A DNA stretch of 54,835 bases, taken from NCBI GenBank assembly GCA_944324905.1, contig CALUYB010000011.1, positions 1 to 54,835 on the forward strand, in the 5' to 3' direction. Source of the stretch: Candidatus Gastranaerophilales bacterium. Lineage in GTDB: Bacteria > Cyanobacteriota > Vampirovibrionia > Gastranaerophilales > Gastranaerophilaceae. Below are positions 9,358-17,868 of the stretch, one piece after another. The notes under the pieces are model-generated. The model saw nothing but the letters and a program-made list of their open reading frames with translations, was not told the origin of the DNA and ran no database searches. Within the stretch, counting starts at the first letter, position 1, and the number at the start of each line of letters is the position of its first letter. The position numbers were made by a program, and so were the translations under genes.

Positions 9358-10293
9358 ATGAAAAAAATATTAATTACGGGTGCAGCAGGTTTTATTGCCT
9401 CACATTTAATAAAAAAGTTTTTAGACGATGGTGAATTTGTAATTGGCATTGACAATTTTTATACGGGTTTTGAGTCAAATATTGAGCCGTTTTTAAAGAA
9501 TGAAAATTTTAAATTTGTTCAACATGATGTCATTACGCCGTATCATTTTGATGTTGATGAAATTTATAATTTAGCTTGTCCTGCAAGTCCTCCGCATTAT
9601 CAAAGAAATCCTATTTATACTTTTAAAACTTGTATTTTCGGTGCGCTAAATGCTCTGGAGCTGGCAAAAAAAACAGGAGCAAAGCTCTTGCAGACCTCAA
9701 CCAGCGAAGTGTATGGTGATGCTATGGTATATCCGCAAGATGAAAAATACTTTGGCAATGTCAATCCAAATGGCATAAGAGCTTGTTATGATGAAGGTAA
9801 ACGCGCAAGCGAAACACTGATTTGTGATTACAATCGCGAGTATGGACTAAACGCTAAAATTGCCCGTATTTTTAATACTTATGGCGAAAATATGGATGTA
9901 AATGACGGGCGCGTAGTTTCAAATTTTATAATTCAAGCGCTAAACAATGAAGACATTACAATATATGGTGATGGTTCGCAAAGCAGGTCTTTTTGCTATG
10001 TTAAAGATTTAGTTGAAGGACTTACTTTGTTTATGAAAAGTGATTTTACAGGGCCTTTAAATCTTGGTAATCCTTGCGAATTTACGGTAAAAGATTTTGC
10101 AAATTATGTTATTAAACTTACATCATCTAAGTCAAAATGTGTTTATTTGCCATTGCCACAGGATGATCCGCACAAGAGAAAGCCCGATATTTCGCTTGCA
10201 AGGGAAAAAATAGGATTTGAGCCAAAATATACGATTGAGCAAGGTCTTAAAAATACTGTAGAGTACTTTAAGAACAAGATAAAACAGTGTTAA
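9358..10293 (+). CDS. NAD-dependent epimerase/dehydratase, UDP-glucuronate decarboxylase-like
   Basis: The protein is an extended short-chain dehydrogenase acting on nucleotide sugars. TGAAGFIAS is the NAD-binding loop, a Ser/Thr-rich TSTSEVYGD precedes the catalytic YDEGKR motif, and ARIFNTYGENM is typical of UDP-xylose synthase (UXS) enzymes that convert UDP-glucuronate to UDP-xylose. A UDP-glucose epimerase role is the alternative. I start at ATG 9358 (311 residues), where GAGG lies five bases upstream and the Rossmann fold begins at once. It probably supplies cell-envelope polysaccharide. Confidence 0.87.
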   Translation: MKKILITGAAGFIASHLIKKFLDDGEFVIGIDNFYTGFESNIEPFLKNENFKFVQHDVITPYHFDVDEIYNLACPASPPHYQRNPIYTFKTCIFGALNALELAKKTGAKLLQTSTSEVYGDAMVYPQDEKYFGNVNPNGIRACYDEGKRASETLICDYNREYGLNAKIARIFNTYGENMDVNDGRVVSNFIIQALNNEDITIYGDGSQSRSFCYVKDLVEGLTLFMKSDFTGPLNLGNPCEFTVKDFANYVIKLTSSKSKCVYLPLPQDDPHKRKPDISLAREKIGFEPKYTIEQGLKNTVEYFKNKIKQC

Positions 10294-10321
10294 GATTTGT
10301 AAAATAATCATAAAATCGGTA

Positions 10322-10377
10322 ATTTTTCTTACGATATATACTTTATATATATAAGGTAGATATTGAGTAAGAAAAAT
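10322..10377. repeat. Inverted repeat reaching the CHAP gene start codon
   Basis: ATTTTTCTTAC (10322-10332) is exactly complementary to GTAAGAAAAAT (10367-10377), 34 bases apart. The right arm includes the first two bases of the ATG. If transcription begins before 10322 the hairpin would cover the start codon; a TATACT-like box inside the loop would instead leave the left arm out of the RNA. Confidence 0.5.
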
Positions 10378-11191
10378 GACAACAAGTATTTCAAATAGCG
10401 TTGCAATAGATACAAGTCATATGACCGGTTTTACCCTTGCAGACTACAAAAAAGAAATTAAAAAGGGTTTAAAAGGTGATGACAAAGAATTCTACCAAAA
10501 ACTGAAAGATCAAGATGTTGAGCGTTCTTTTGCTGCTTTTGATACCGATGGTAACGGCATTTTATCGGGCGAAGAAGCTATTGGCGTAAGCTCTGTCGGA
10601 TTTAACCAAAGAAAATTTTCGCAAGCGTTAAATGGCGGCGGGCTTGATGCTTATATACAAAAATTGTACAACAATATGGGCTCACTTGATACAAGTTCAC
10701 TTTCTTCGTTGCTTGGTACTTCAACAGGGGCTGCAGCAAACGTTAGTGGAACAAGTTCTTCTGCTGCAGTTAATTTTGCTCTTAAATATAGTGGCAAAAG
10801 TGCTGCCGAAATGTCAGGTTTGATGAGCTCGACAGGATTTCACTCAGGACAGTGGTGCGCGGATTTTGTTTATTATTGTCTTTCAAATGCAGGGCTTGTG
10901 CCTGAAGGATATGATTCAATAAATCATGCCTATTGCCCTTCTATTGCCCAGTGGGCAAGGCAAAATGGCAGAGCATTTAGTGATCCCAGTCAAGCAAAAC
11001 CTGGTGATTTGTTAATTATGAACTCTGAAGGCCATATTGGAATTGTAACAAAAGTGGATTCTGATGGCATTCATACAATTGAGGGCAATACGTCAAATGC
11101 AAGTGGAACTTATGATAGCCCCGGAGGTGGTGGCTGGGTGTGCGAAAAAGTTCGAGATTTTAGCGCTGTTTCAACATTTGTAAGGATATAA
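10376..11191 (+). CDS. EF-hand protein with C-terminal CHAP amidase/endopeptidase domain
   Basis: CHAP domains cut peptidoglycan as cysteine amidases or endopeptidases. This 271-residue protein has one canonical EF-hand loop (Asp56-Glu67, DTDGNGILSGEE), a Ser/Gly/Ala-rich linker (about 103-130) and a CHAP domain from about 132. The catalytic pair is probably Cys161 in WCADF and His220 in GHIGIV. No signal peptide is seen although the substrate is outside the membrane. A bidirectional terminator follows. It may remodel the cell's own wall or be an exported lytic factor; the sequence does not decide. Confidence 0.88.
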   Translation: MTTSISNSVAIDTSHMTGFTLADYKKEIKKGLKGDDKEFYQKLKDQDVERSFAAFDTDGNGILSGEEAIGVSSVGFNQRKFSQALNGGGLDAYIQKLYNNMGSLDTSSLSSLLGTSTGAAANVSGTSSSAAVNFALKYSGKSAAEMSGLMSSTGFHSGQWCADFVYYCLSNAGLVPEGYDSINHAYCPSIAQWARQNGRAFSDPSQAKPGDLLIMNSEGHIGIVTKVDSDGIHTIEGNTSNASGTYDSPGGGGWVCEKVRDFSAVSTFVRI

Positions 11192-11216
11192 AAAAGAGGG
11201 CTTAAGCCCTCTTTTT
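11191..11216. terminator. Bidirectional rho-independent terminator
   Basis: A GC-rich stem AGAGGGC/GCCCTCT with the loop TTAA is flanked by A-runs on the left and T-runs on the right. It lies exactly between the convergent CHAP and rubrerythrin genes and would work for both; it overlaps both stop codons. Confidence 0.92.
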
Positions 11217-11763
11217 AGTCGTAATTTTGTTCTACTACAAAAAAGTACGATTTAGGATGTGAACAAACTGGGCATGTTTCTATTGCATCGTTTCCATCGT
11301 ATCTAAAACCGCAGTTACCACATTCCCAAGTTACTTTTTGAGGTTTTTTAAATACTTTTTCTTCTTCAATATTTTGAAGCAGCTTTTTGTATCTTTCTTC
11401 ATGGTGTTTTTCTATGCCGGCAACTTTTTCAAAAAGAAAAGCTATTTTTTCAAAACCTTCTTCTTTGGCTTCTTTTGCGAATTGAGCATACATTTGTGTC
11501 CACTCGTAATTTTCGCCATTTGCCGCTTCTTTTAAGTTTTCCAAAGTATTGCCAATTGAACCGCCATTTAAAAGTTTAAACCAAATTTTAGCGTGCTCTT
11601 TTTCATTGTTTGCAGTTTCTTCAAAAACTTTTGAAATTTGTACATAGCCGTCTTTTTTAGCAGCTGAAGCAAAATATGTGTATTTGTTTCTTGCTCCTGA
11701 CTCTCCCAAAAACGCTTCAAGCAGATTTTTTTCTGTTTTTGTACCTTTTAAATCTTTTTCCAT
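11215..11763 (-). CDS. rbr: Rubrerythrin
   Basis: Rubrerythrin reduces hydrogen peroxide in the cytosol of anaerobes. The N-terminal four-helix diiron domain is seen in ESGARNKY and [10 protein letters not shown], and a second ExxH ligand set (EKHHEER) is near residue 120. The C-terminal rubredoxin domain has CGNCGFRY and CPVCSHP for one iron. The 182-residue length is typical. AGGAG precedes the ATG, and a perfect palindrome overlaps the promoter, as expected for a peroxide- or metal-responsive repressor site. Confidence 0.96.
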   Translation of the reverse strand: MEKDLKGTKTEKNLLEAFLGESGARNKYTYFASAAKKDGYVQISKVFEETANNEKEHAKIWFKLLNGGSIGNTLENLKEAANGENYEWTQMYAQFAKEAKEEGFEKIAFLFEKVAGIEKHHEERYKKLLQNIEEEKVFKKPQKVTWECGNCGFRYDGNDAIETCPVCSHPKSYFFVVEQNYD

Positions 11764-11777
11764 TTATCAACTCCTGT

Positions 11778-11806
11778 AAAATTGTATTATTCTAGAATAC
11801 AATTTT
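11778..11806. promoter_or_regulatory. Operator-like palindrome over the rubrerythrin promoter
   Basis: AAAATTGTATT (11778-11788) and AATACAATTTT (11796-11806) are perfect 11-base arms around a 7-base spacer. The palindrome covers the -10 box at 11794-11799. Position and architecture suit a Fur/PerR-type repressor, but the sequence is not an exact PerR box, so the protein that binds it is unknown. Confidence 0.7.
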
Positions 11807-11822
11807 ATTTGAATAATGTCAA
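11794..11822 (-). promoter_or_regulatory. Rubrerythrin promoter
   Basis: The minus strand has a consensus TTGACA (11817-11822), a 17-base spacer and TATTCT (11794-11799), upstream of an AGGAG ribosome site. The -10 box lies inside the palindrome, so a bound repressor would block RNA polymerase. Confidence 0.75.
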
Positions 11823-11830
11823 AAAATATC

Positions 11831-11858
11831 TTGTACGCTTTTTATAATGTTATATAAT
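11831..11858 (+). promoter_or_regulatory. Promoter of the four-winged-helix regulator
   Basis: TTGTAC (11831-11836), a 16-base spacer and a perfect TATAAT (11853-11858) precede the ATG by 22 bases. No ribosome site is seen in the short leader. It is divergent from the rubrerythrin promoter with the two -35 boxes eight bases apart. Confidence 0.55.
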
Positions 11859-11880
11859 TAGAAAAACAAATGGTTTTATT

Positions 11881-13020
11881 ATGGCAAGAATTCAAATTTC
11901 TCAAATAAATTTTCCTGTACCTGATTTTAAATGTTCTCTACTATCTAAGGAAAAGGTTGTTCTAAATTGGCTTATAAAGTGGCTTGATTATGCAATTGGG
12001 GCAAATATTATTCAGTACGGAGATTTTTTGCCAGAAAAATTTAAGTTGGCAAAATACCTAAATGTCAGCACAGGCACGCTACAAAATGCCATAAGACAGG
12101 CAGAGGATATGGGTTATTTTGAATCAAGGCAATCTGTAGGTACTGTTATTAAAAACCCAAATTCTAAAGATAATATCTTTGAAAAAACAGGCTCAAAAAA
12201 AGACAAAGCCGTTTTATTGATTAAAAAGTATATTTTAGATACAAACCTCAAACTAGGGCAAGCACTTCCCAGCGTAAAAGAACTTTCGCGCATGGTTGGT
12301 TTAGGTGACAGTACGATTCGCCTTGCTCTTGAAACGCTTGTATCTTTACAAGTTTTAAAAGTAGTGCCGCTAAAAGTCAACAAATCAAAATGGGTATACA
12401 GTTCTTTAATTTCGCCCGATACTGTACAGTTTAAGGGTGTTAATTTAGTTAGCTCTATTGCAAAAAAAATCAAAAACTTTATTTCACAAAATTGCAATGT
12501 GGGCGATAAAATTCCTTCAAACAGTTTTTTTGCAAAAGAGTTTAATATTAGTATAAGAACGGTAAACGAGGCTGCAAGAATTTTAAACGAGCAGAAAATA
12601 ATACTTTCGCGTCGTGGTCGTTACGGCACAATTTATATAAACAGTCCTGAAAAAATCAAAATGCAAAAAAATAGAGAAGAAAAATCGCTTTTTATGAGCA
12701 AAGGAAAAACGCAACCTTTGCAAGAGAACTACCTTTATTGCTGGGAAAAGACGCTCAATGCCCTTAAAAAATATATCATTCAAAATCATCAATCAGGCGA
12801 GAAAATCCCCCCAATGCGCGAGCTTGCAAGTATTTTAAATGTCAGTACAAATACAATCAAGAGGGCGGTTTCAATTCTTTGCGAGGAGGGCTATTTGATA
12901 GCGCAAAGAGGCAAATACGGCGGAGTATTTATTTTGGAAATTCCTCAAGAAGAAAGGAATTCCGAAGCCTTCACTTGGCTTGCCCTGAACCCCGATGTAG
13001 TAAAAATAAAGCAAAATTAA
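11881..13020 (+). CDS. Regulator of four tandem GntR-type winged helices without an effector domain
   Basis: The 379-residue protein appears to be four GntR-like winged helix-turn-helix units, at about 27-92, 109-175, 188-255 and 287-354. Each repeats the order KxxI..G..LP...LA..L.VS..T...A...L...G. Typical examples are EKIPPMRELASILNVSTNT in unit 4 and QALPSVKELSRMVGLGDST in unit 2. Units 3 and 4 end in RRGRYGTIYI and QRGKYGGVFI, the beta wing. No FCD, UTRA or aminotransferase effector domain follows, which is unusual. It diverges from rubrerythrin, so control of that gene is possible but unproven. Its stop abuts that of lepA. Confidence 0.85.
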   Translation: MARIQISQINFPVPDFKCSLLSKEKVVLNWLIKWLDYAIGANIIQYGDFLPEKFKLAKYLNVSTGTLQNAIRQAEDMGYFESRQSVGTVIKNPNSKDNIFEKTGSKKDKAVLLIKKYILDTNLKLGQALPSVKELSRMVGLGDSTIRLALETLVSLQVLKVVPLKVNKSKWVYSSLISPDTVQFKGVNLVSSIAKKIKNFISQNCNVGDKIPSNSFFAKEFNISIRTVNEAARILNEQKIILSRRGRYGTIYINSPEKIKMQKNREEKSLFMSKGKTQPLQENYLYCWEKTLNALKKYIIQNHQSGEKIPPMRELASILNVSTNTIKRAVSILCEEGYLIAQRGKYGGVFILEIPQEERNSEAFTWLALNPDVVKIKQN

Positions 13021-14823
13021 TTATTCATCATTCAGGCTCAAAACCGCCATAAATGCTTCTTGCGGGATGTCAACTTTGCCGACTGATTTCATACGTTTTT
13101 TACCACGTTTTTGTTTTTCAAGCAGTTTTCTTTTACGCGTGATGTCACCGCCGTAGCATTTATCCAAAACGTTTTTGCGCATTGCCTTAATTGTAGTTCT
13201 TGCAATAATTCTGCCACCTATTGCAGCTTGAATTGCAACTTCAAACATCTGGCGCGGAATTATTTCTTTTAATTTTGCAGCAAGTTTTTGCCCGATATTG
13301 TAAGCACTGTCTTTATGACAAATTACAGATAATGCGTCAACCATTTCACCGCCTAAAAGAATATCCATTTTTACAAGGTCAGAGCGCTTATATGCATAAA
13401 AGTCGTAATCAAGGCTCGCATACCCTTTAGAGCGTGATTTTAGTTGGTCGTAAAAATCTGTAATAACTTCACTTAATGGTATATGATATTCTAAATTGAC
13501 ACGGGTTTTGTCAATATATTGCATATTTATAAAATCGCCACGTTTGCCTTGACAAAGTTCCATAAGCGACCCCACAAAGTCGTTAGGTGTAAAAATATTT
13601 ACCCTTACATAGGGTTCTTCGATGTATTCTCTATACTGCGGTGCCGGCAAGTTTGCAGGGTTATCAATTTCAACAACGCTACCGTCAGTTTTATATACTT
13701 TATAAATTACGCTCGGTGCCGTTGTAATTAGCGAAAGATTGTATTCTCTCTCAAGGCGCTCTTGAGCTATTTCCATGTGCAACATACCTAAAAATCCGCA
13801 CCTAAAGCCAAAACCAAGAGCAGAAGATGTTTCAGGTTCAAAAGTAATTGAACTGTCATTTAATTTTAGTTTTTCTAGCGCTTCTTTTAAGTCATGGTAT
13901 TGGTCATTATCTACAGGATAAAGCCCTGAAAATACCATTGGTTTGGCTTCTTTGTAACCCTCAAGTGCTTCACTTGCAGGGTTTTGTGCATTTGTAATAG
14001 TGTCGCCTACAAAGCGTGTTATTTCTTTTATAGAACCTGCAAAATAACCTACCTCACCCGTTTTTAGCTCATTTACCTGAACTCTGTTCGGGTTTAAAAA
14101 GCCAAGCTCGACAACTTCAAATTCTTTTCCTGTTGCCATAAATTTAATTTTATCACCCAGTTTAATTGAGCCGTCAATTACTTTAAAAAAGCACACTGTA
14201 CCAAGGTATTGGTCATAAGCACTGTCAAAAACCAAGGCACGCAGTGGTTTATCTGATGTATCGTCAGGCGGCGGAATATGTTTTACTATTGCTTCAAGTA
14301 CCTCATCAATGCCAATCCCTTCTTTTGCACTTACAGCTATTGCCATAGAGGCATCAATACCTAAAACATCCTCGATTTCTTGCTTTACACGTTCAACATC
14401 GGCTGAAGGTAAGTCAATTTTGTTGATTATAGGTATTATTTCAAGGTTTTGCTCCATTGCAAGATAAACATTTGCAAGGGTTTGCGCCTCAACACCCTGA
14501 GTTGCATCTACTATTAAAAGGGCACCCTCGCAGGCTGCAAGTGAGCGTGATACTTCATAAGAAAAATCAACGTGCCCCGGGGTGTCAATCAGGTTTAAAA
14601 TATAATCCTTGCCATCATTTGCGTGGTAGTTCATTTTTGCGGCGTTTAATTTTATTGTAATACCTCGTTCACGCTCAATATCCATTGTGTCGAGCAACTG
14701 GTTTTGCATTTCACGCTCGGATATTGTGCCCGTGCGTTCAAGTAATCTGTCCGCAAGAGTTGATTTACCGTGGTCAATGTGTGCTATTATGCTAAAATTT
14801 CTAGTGTTTTCTATCTTTTTCAT
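13021..14823 (-). CDS. lepA: Elongation factor 4 (LepA)
   Basis: LepA is a ribosome-associated GTPase related to EF-G that affects translocation and 30S assembly. The 600-residue protein has the G motifs [17 protein letters not shown] and NKIDLP, EF-G-like central domains, and the LepA-specific C-terminal domain rich in basic residues ([16 protein letters not shown]). No Shine-Dalgarno is present; TATAAT lies six bases before the ATG. It is downstream of the PEBP gene on the same strand with its own predicted promoter. Confidence 0.97.
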   Translation of the reverse strand: MKKIENTRNFSIIAHIDHGKSTLADRLLERTGTISEREMQNQLLDTMDIERERGITIKLNAAKMNYHANDGKDYILNLIDTPGHVDFSYEVSRSLAACEGALLIVDATQGVEAQTLANVYLAMEQNLEIIPIINKIDLPSADVERVKQEIEDVLGIDASMAIAVSAKEGIGIDEVLEAIVKHIPPPDDTSDKPLRALVFDSAYDQYLGTVCFFKVIDGSIKLGDKIKFMATGKEFEVVELGFLNPNRVQVNELKTGEVGYFAGSIKEITRFVGDTITNAQNPASEALEGYKEAKPMVFSGLYPVDNDQYHDLKEALEKLKLNDSSITFEPETSSALGFGFRCGFLGMLHMEIAQERLEREYNLSLITTAPSVIYKVYKTDGSVVEIDNPANLPAPQYREYIEEPYVRVNIFTPNDFVGSLMELCQGKRGDFINMQYIDKTRVNLEYHIPLSEVITDFYDQLKSRSKGYASLDYDFYAYKRSDLVKMDILLGGEMVDALSVICHKDSAYNIGQKLAAKLKEIIPRQMFEVAIQAAIGGRIIARTTIKAMRKNVLDKCYGGDITRKRKLLEKQKRGKKRMKSVGKVDIPQEAFMAVLSLNDE

Positions 14824-14829
14824 AAAGAT

Positions 14830-14859
14830 ATTATATTATAAAAATTATCTTTGATACAA
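14830..14859 (-). promoter_or_regulatory. Predicted lepA promoter, leaderless type
   Basis: TATAAT at 14830-14835 is followed by six bases and the lepA ATG; an overlapping second TATAAT lies five bases upstream. TTGTAT at 18 bases is a weak -35 and lies in the 3' end of the PEBP gene. Confidence 0.45.
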
Positions 14860-15381
14860 TGCAGTAATTGTAGAGCTTGCAATAGAGTGTTGTTTTACAA
14901 GTTTTTCAACTTCATTTGGGTCTGTATCAACCGACACATCCAGTTTTTCAGTGTTAAGCGCATGTATTGTAAAATTATAATGATGAACACCATGACCTTT
15001 TGGAGGACATGCGCCACCATAGCCAGTATTTTTAAAGTCTGTTACGGTTTCCAACATTGGCGGAGCAAGCCTTTCGCCTTTTTTAAATTCTGTTTTTGTT
15101 ACGGGAATATTTACAACAAGCCAATGCCACCAGCCTGTAGGTCTTGGCGCATCAGGGTCATGTACTAAAAGCGCATAGCTTTTCGTGCCTTCTGGCGCCC
15201 CTTGCCAACTTAAGTCAGGGGAAATATTTTCGCCTGTGCAGCCAAAAGAGTTTAAAACTTGCTCATTTGGCAAAGTTTGATTATTTTTTATAGTTTCGCT
15301 TGTAAGCGTAAAACTTGAATTGGCCATTATTACCCCCGCACTAATTAAAAATACAAATATTACTAAAATCTTTTTAAACAT
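14845..15381 (-). CDS. YbhB/YbcL-family phosphatidylethanolamine-binding-like protein, exported
   Basis: This 178-residue protein belongs to the bacterial PEBP (Raf kinase inhibitor-like) family, whose physiological role is unclear. A signal peptide (about residues 1-20, KKILVIFVFLISAG, ending near MANS) predicts export to the periplasm. The family blocks are VHDPDAPRPTGWWHW and GYGGACPPKGHGVHHY, which form the anion-binding pocket. There is no ribosome site; TATAAT lies six bases before the ATG. Confidence 0.92.
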   Translation of the reverse strand: MFKKILVIFVFLISAGVIMANSSFTLTSETIKNNQTLPNEQVLNSFGCTGENISPDLSWQGAPEGTKSYALLVHDPDAPRPTGWWHWLVVNIPVTKTEFKKGERLAPPMLETVTDFKNTGYGGACPPKGHGVHHYNFTIHALNTEKLDVSVDTDPNEVEKLVKQHSIASSTITALYQR

Positions 15382-15387
15382 AAAATA

Positions 15388-15416
15388 ATTATACTTTTAT
15401 TTTAAATAACAGGCAA
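15388..15416 (-). promoter_or_regulatory. Predicted promoter of the PEBP gene, leaderless type
   Basis: TTGCCT (15411-15416), a 17-base spacer and a perfect TATAAT (15388-15393) end six bases before the ATG. The -35 lies in the last codons of the upstream prenyltransferase gene. Confidence 0.55.
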
Positions 15417-16380
15417 TACCTGCAATTATGCAAAACAAGAAACATAAATTTCTTGCAAGGTAAAATCTGTACATAAAAAATTCCATACGTGCATTTTTAA
15501 CTTTTTCCCAGTCTTCCATCGGGCCCATCCACCAGCGTGGTATGAATTTCACATCTTTAATATATATGTAATCTTTTATAGATTTAAAAAGTTCAATTGC
15601 AATTGGCAAAGTCAAAAGAGTGTAAAGTGCGTTTGGGTGCAACCAACCTGTTAGTACGAAAAATATCACGTTTGCATATGCAAGCCAAACTAAGACTTTT
15701 AGCGCAACAATTGCATTTTCCTTTGTTTTGAAAAGTCTGCAAAATGTGTTTTTACCAACTGTGCAGTCATATTCCCAGTCCATTATCGCATGTGTGTGTA
15801 AAAGTGCTGCTGTTAAAAGCCCTACCGATATTGACATTATTAAAATTCTTGTTGATATAAGTCCGCAAAGCGCATAGTATGTGCCACTCATAAGTAATGG
15901 ACCAAAAATGATGCCCACAATAAACTCGCCTGAGTAAAATTTTGTAGCAAAAGGATATAAAATACATAAAATTGCGCAAATGCCTATGATTACAGGTATC
16001 CAGCCGCCAACGGTAACCGTATAATATATGCCTATCAAAAGTGCTGTTGCGTATAGTGTTGCAATTATTCTTGTGACTTTTTTAAGTGAAAAAGTTCCGT
16101 TTAATATCAATTTTGCTTTATTATTTATTGCACCAAAATCAATGTTATTAAGTGTTTTGCCTGAATTTAATTCTTTTGTGACATCAATATAGTCATCAAA
16201 AAGATTTGTGGCTAAATGCACACAGAATATGCCTATTAGCGTCAAAAGTGCGTCTTTTAATGATGTGAAGTATATTTGCGCCCATAATAATGCTAAAAAC
16301 CAAGGCGCAAGCGACATTAAGGCAGAGTACGCGCGTGTTAATTCAAAGAAATTCGTTAGGTTAGTTTTAAAATTATTCAT
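15397..16380 (-). CDS. UbiA-family prenyltransferase, MenA-like
   Basis: UbiA-family enzymes attach a polyprenyl chain to an aromatic acceptor in the membrane. The 327-residue protein is strongly hydrophobic with about eight membrane segments and both aspartate motifs: NLFDDYIDV (the NxxxDxxxD motif) and DWEYDCTVGKNT. Features resemble MenA, which prenylates 1,4-dihydroxy-2-naphthoate for menaquinone, but no other men gene is nearby, so the acceptor is uncertain. The start has no ribosome site and is six bases after a -10-like TACTAT. Confidence 0.87.
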   Translation of the reverse strand: MNNFKTNLTNFFELTRAYSALMSLAPWFLALLWAQIYFTSLKDALLTLIGIFCVHLATNLFDDYIDVTKELNSGKTLNNIDFGAINNKAKLILNGTFSLKKVTRIIATLYATALLIGIYYTVTVGGWIPVIIGICAILCILYPFATKFYSGEFIVGIIFGPLLMSGTYYALCGLISTRILIMSISVGLLTAALLHTHAIMDWEYDCTVGKNTFCRLFKTKENAIVALKVLVWLAYANVIFFVLTGWLHPNALYTLLTLPIAIELFKSIKDYIYIKDVKFIPRWWMGPMEDWEKVKNARMEFFMYRFYLARNLCFLFCIIAGIACYLK

Positions 16381-16386
16381 ATGTTT

Positions 16387-16415
16387 ATAGTATATGCAAA
16401 AATCAAATAGGTCAA
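16387..16415 (-). promoter_or_regulatory. Predicted promoter of the UbiA-family gene, leaderless type
   Basis: TTGACC (16410-16415), a 17-base spacer and TACTAT (16387-16392) are followed by six bases and the ATG. A TATACT two bases further upstream is an alternative -10 with shorter spacing. The remaining 190 bases to the infA promoter are A/C-rich with no gene. Confidence 0.5.
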
Positions 16416-16605
16416 ATTAGCCAAGTGTTGATTTTTTAAAGTAAAAATATGATACATTAAAATATTTACAAAACGTTACAAAGTATGGCGAAATATCCTA
16501 AAAATAAACTATTTCAACTGTGGCACAGATACTAAAAATACCATATCTTTAGAAAAACAAAATACAAAAAACCCCAAAAATACCAAAAAACTTAATAAAA
16601 ACCCC

Positions 16606-16633
16606 TTGCAATGAAAAATTTAACATGTATGAT
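16606..16633 (+). promoter_or_regulatory. Promoter of the infA-rpsI operon
   Basis: TTGCAA (16606-16611), a 16-base spacer and TATGAT (16628-16633) lie 29 bases before the infA ATG. It is the only clear promoter-like site ahead of a ten-gene run. Confidence 0.55.
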
Positions 16634-16662
16634 TTTTATATTAAAAAGTATAAAGGAAACTA

Positions 16663-16878
16663 ATGTCAAAAGACGTAATCGAATTTGAAGGAACAATTTT
16701 AGAATCACTGCCAAACGCTATGTTTAGAGTTGAACTGGAAAACGGTCATGAAATTTTGGCTCACATCTCCGGAAAAATCAGAAAAAATTTCATAAGAATA
16801 CTCCCGGGGGATAAAGTTAAAGTTGAAATGACCCCATATGACTTAACAAGAGGCAGAATAACTTACAGATTAAAATAA
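16663..16878 (+). CDS. infA: Translation initiation factor IF-1
   Basis: IF-1 binds the 30S A site during initiation. The 71-residue protein is one OB-fold with the family blocks [18 protein letters not shown] and [11 protein letters not shown], ending in RGRITYR. Length matches the usual 71-72 residues. An AAAGGAAA ribosome site precedes the ATG. It opens the alpha-operon cluster. Confidence 0.97.
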   Translation: MSKDVIEFEGTILESLPNAMFRVELENGHEILAHISGKIRKNFIRILPGDKVKVEMTPYDLTRGRITYRLK

Positions 16879-16893
16879 TAAAGGAAAATAAAA

Positions 16894-17007
16894 ATGAAAG
16901 TAAGAGCATCAGTAAAACCAATTTGCGATAAGTGCAAAGTAATTAAAAGACGCGGTCGTGTAACAGTTGTTTGCGAAAACCCAAAACATAAACAAAGACA
17001 AGGCTAG
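16894..17007 (+). CDS. rpmJ: Ribosomal protein L36 (bL36)
   Basis: This short gene encodes 37 residues beginning [14 protein letters not shown]. The zinc ribbon ligands Cys11, Cys14 and Cys27 and a histidine near residue 32 (NPKHKQRQG) are all present, so it is the zinc-binding form. It lies 15 bases after infA with AAAGGAAA upstream, in the usual infA-rpmJ-rpsM order. Confidence 0.97.
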   Translation: MKVRASVKPICDKCKVIKRRGRVTVVCENPKHKQRQG

Positions 17008-17038
17008 TTAGTAAATAATCAATAGGAGAATAAAATAA

Positions 17039-17407
17039 ATGGCAAGATTGGCTGGGGTGGATTTACCCCGTAACAAAAGAATGGTTATTGCATTAACCTA
17101 TATCTATGGTATCGGACCGACCAGAAGTGCTAAAATTCTTGAAGCTTGCGGTATTTCACAAGATTTAAGAACAGATGATTTGACCGATGACGATATTAAA
17201 AAATTAAGAACAGAAATTTCTCATTACACAATCGAAGGTGATTTAAAAAGAGAAGAATCTTTAAATATTAAACGTTTGTCAGAAATCAACTCATACAGGG
17301 GCGTTCGTCACAGAAGAAAACTCCCTGTTAGAGGTCAAAGAACAAAAACAAACGCAAGAACACGTAGGGGTAAAAAATCAGGCCCTATCGCTAATAAGAA
17401 AAAATAG
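17039..17407 (+). CDS. rpsM: Ribosomal protein S13 (uS13)
   Basis: S13 is a 30S head protein that contacts the P-site tRNA and the 50S subunit. The 122-residue protein has [13 protein letters not shown] at the start, the helix-two-turn-helix YGIGPTRS, and the basic tail [16 protein letters not shown] with [13 protein letters not shown] precedes the start. Confidence 0.98.
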   Translation: MARLAGVDLPRNKRMVIALTYIYGIGPTRSAKILEACGISQDLRTDDLTDDDIKKLRTEISHYTIEGDLKREESLNIKRLSEINSYRGVRHRRKLPVRGQRTKTNARTRRGKKSGPIANKKK

Positions 17408-17458
17408 TTAAGCTTTTGTTAGAAGCAGTGTAATAAAAATTATAAGGAATTTAATATA

Positions 17459-17845
17459 ATGGCTAAACCTACAAAAACTAAAAAGAAAGAAAGAAAGAAT
17501 GTATTGCAAGGTGTTGTGCATATTCAATCAACATTCAACAATACAATTGTAACTTCAACTGATACTCAAGGTAATGCTGTTGCTTGGGCTTCAGCAGGGG
17601 CTTGTGGTTTTAAAGGTGCTAGAAAAGGCACTCCGTTTGCAGCTCAATCTGCGGCTGAATTGGTTGCTAAAAAATCAGTTGATCAAGGTATGAGAAAAGT
17701 TGAAGTATTTATAAAAGGCCCAGGTTCAGGCAGGGAAACCGCTATCCGTGCTATTCAAGCTGCAGGTCTTGAAATCACACTAATTAAGGACGTTACACCA
17801 ATTCCTCACAATGGTTGCCGTCCTCCTAAAAAACGTAGAGTATAA
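17459..17845 (+). CDS. rpsK: Ribosomal protein S11 (uS11)
   Basis: S11 forms part of the 30S platform. The 128-residue protein has [12 protein letters not shown], the conserved [14 protein letters not shown] and the C-terminal [18 protein letters not shown]. It lies 51 bases after rpsM with AAGGA upstream. Confidence 0.98.
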   Translation: MAKPTKTKKKERKNVLQGVVHIQSTFNNTIVTSTDTQGNAVAWASAGACGFKGARKGTPFAAQSAAELVAKKSVDQGMRKVEVFIKGPGSGRETAIRAIQAAGLEITLIKDVTPIPHNGCRPPKKRRV

Positions 17846-17868
17846 TAAAATAAAAAGGAGCTATAAAA

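Noticed and set aside
10322-10377. A rho-independent terminator for the epimerase gene
   Set aside because: The arms are 34 bases apart, AT-rich and overlap the next start codon, so a terminator is unlikely.
16381-16662. Possible RNA gene in the longest gap, before infA
   Set aside because: The A/C-rich sequence has no tRNA-like cloverleaf or convincing hairpin; two divergent promoters explain the spacing.
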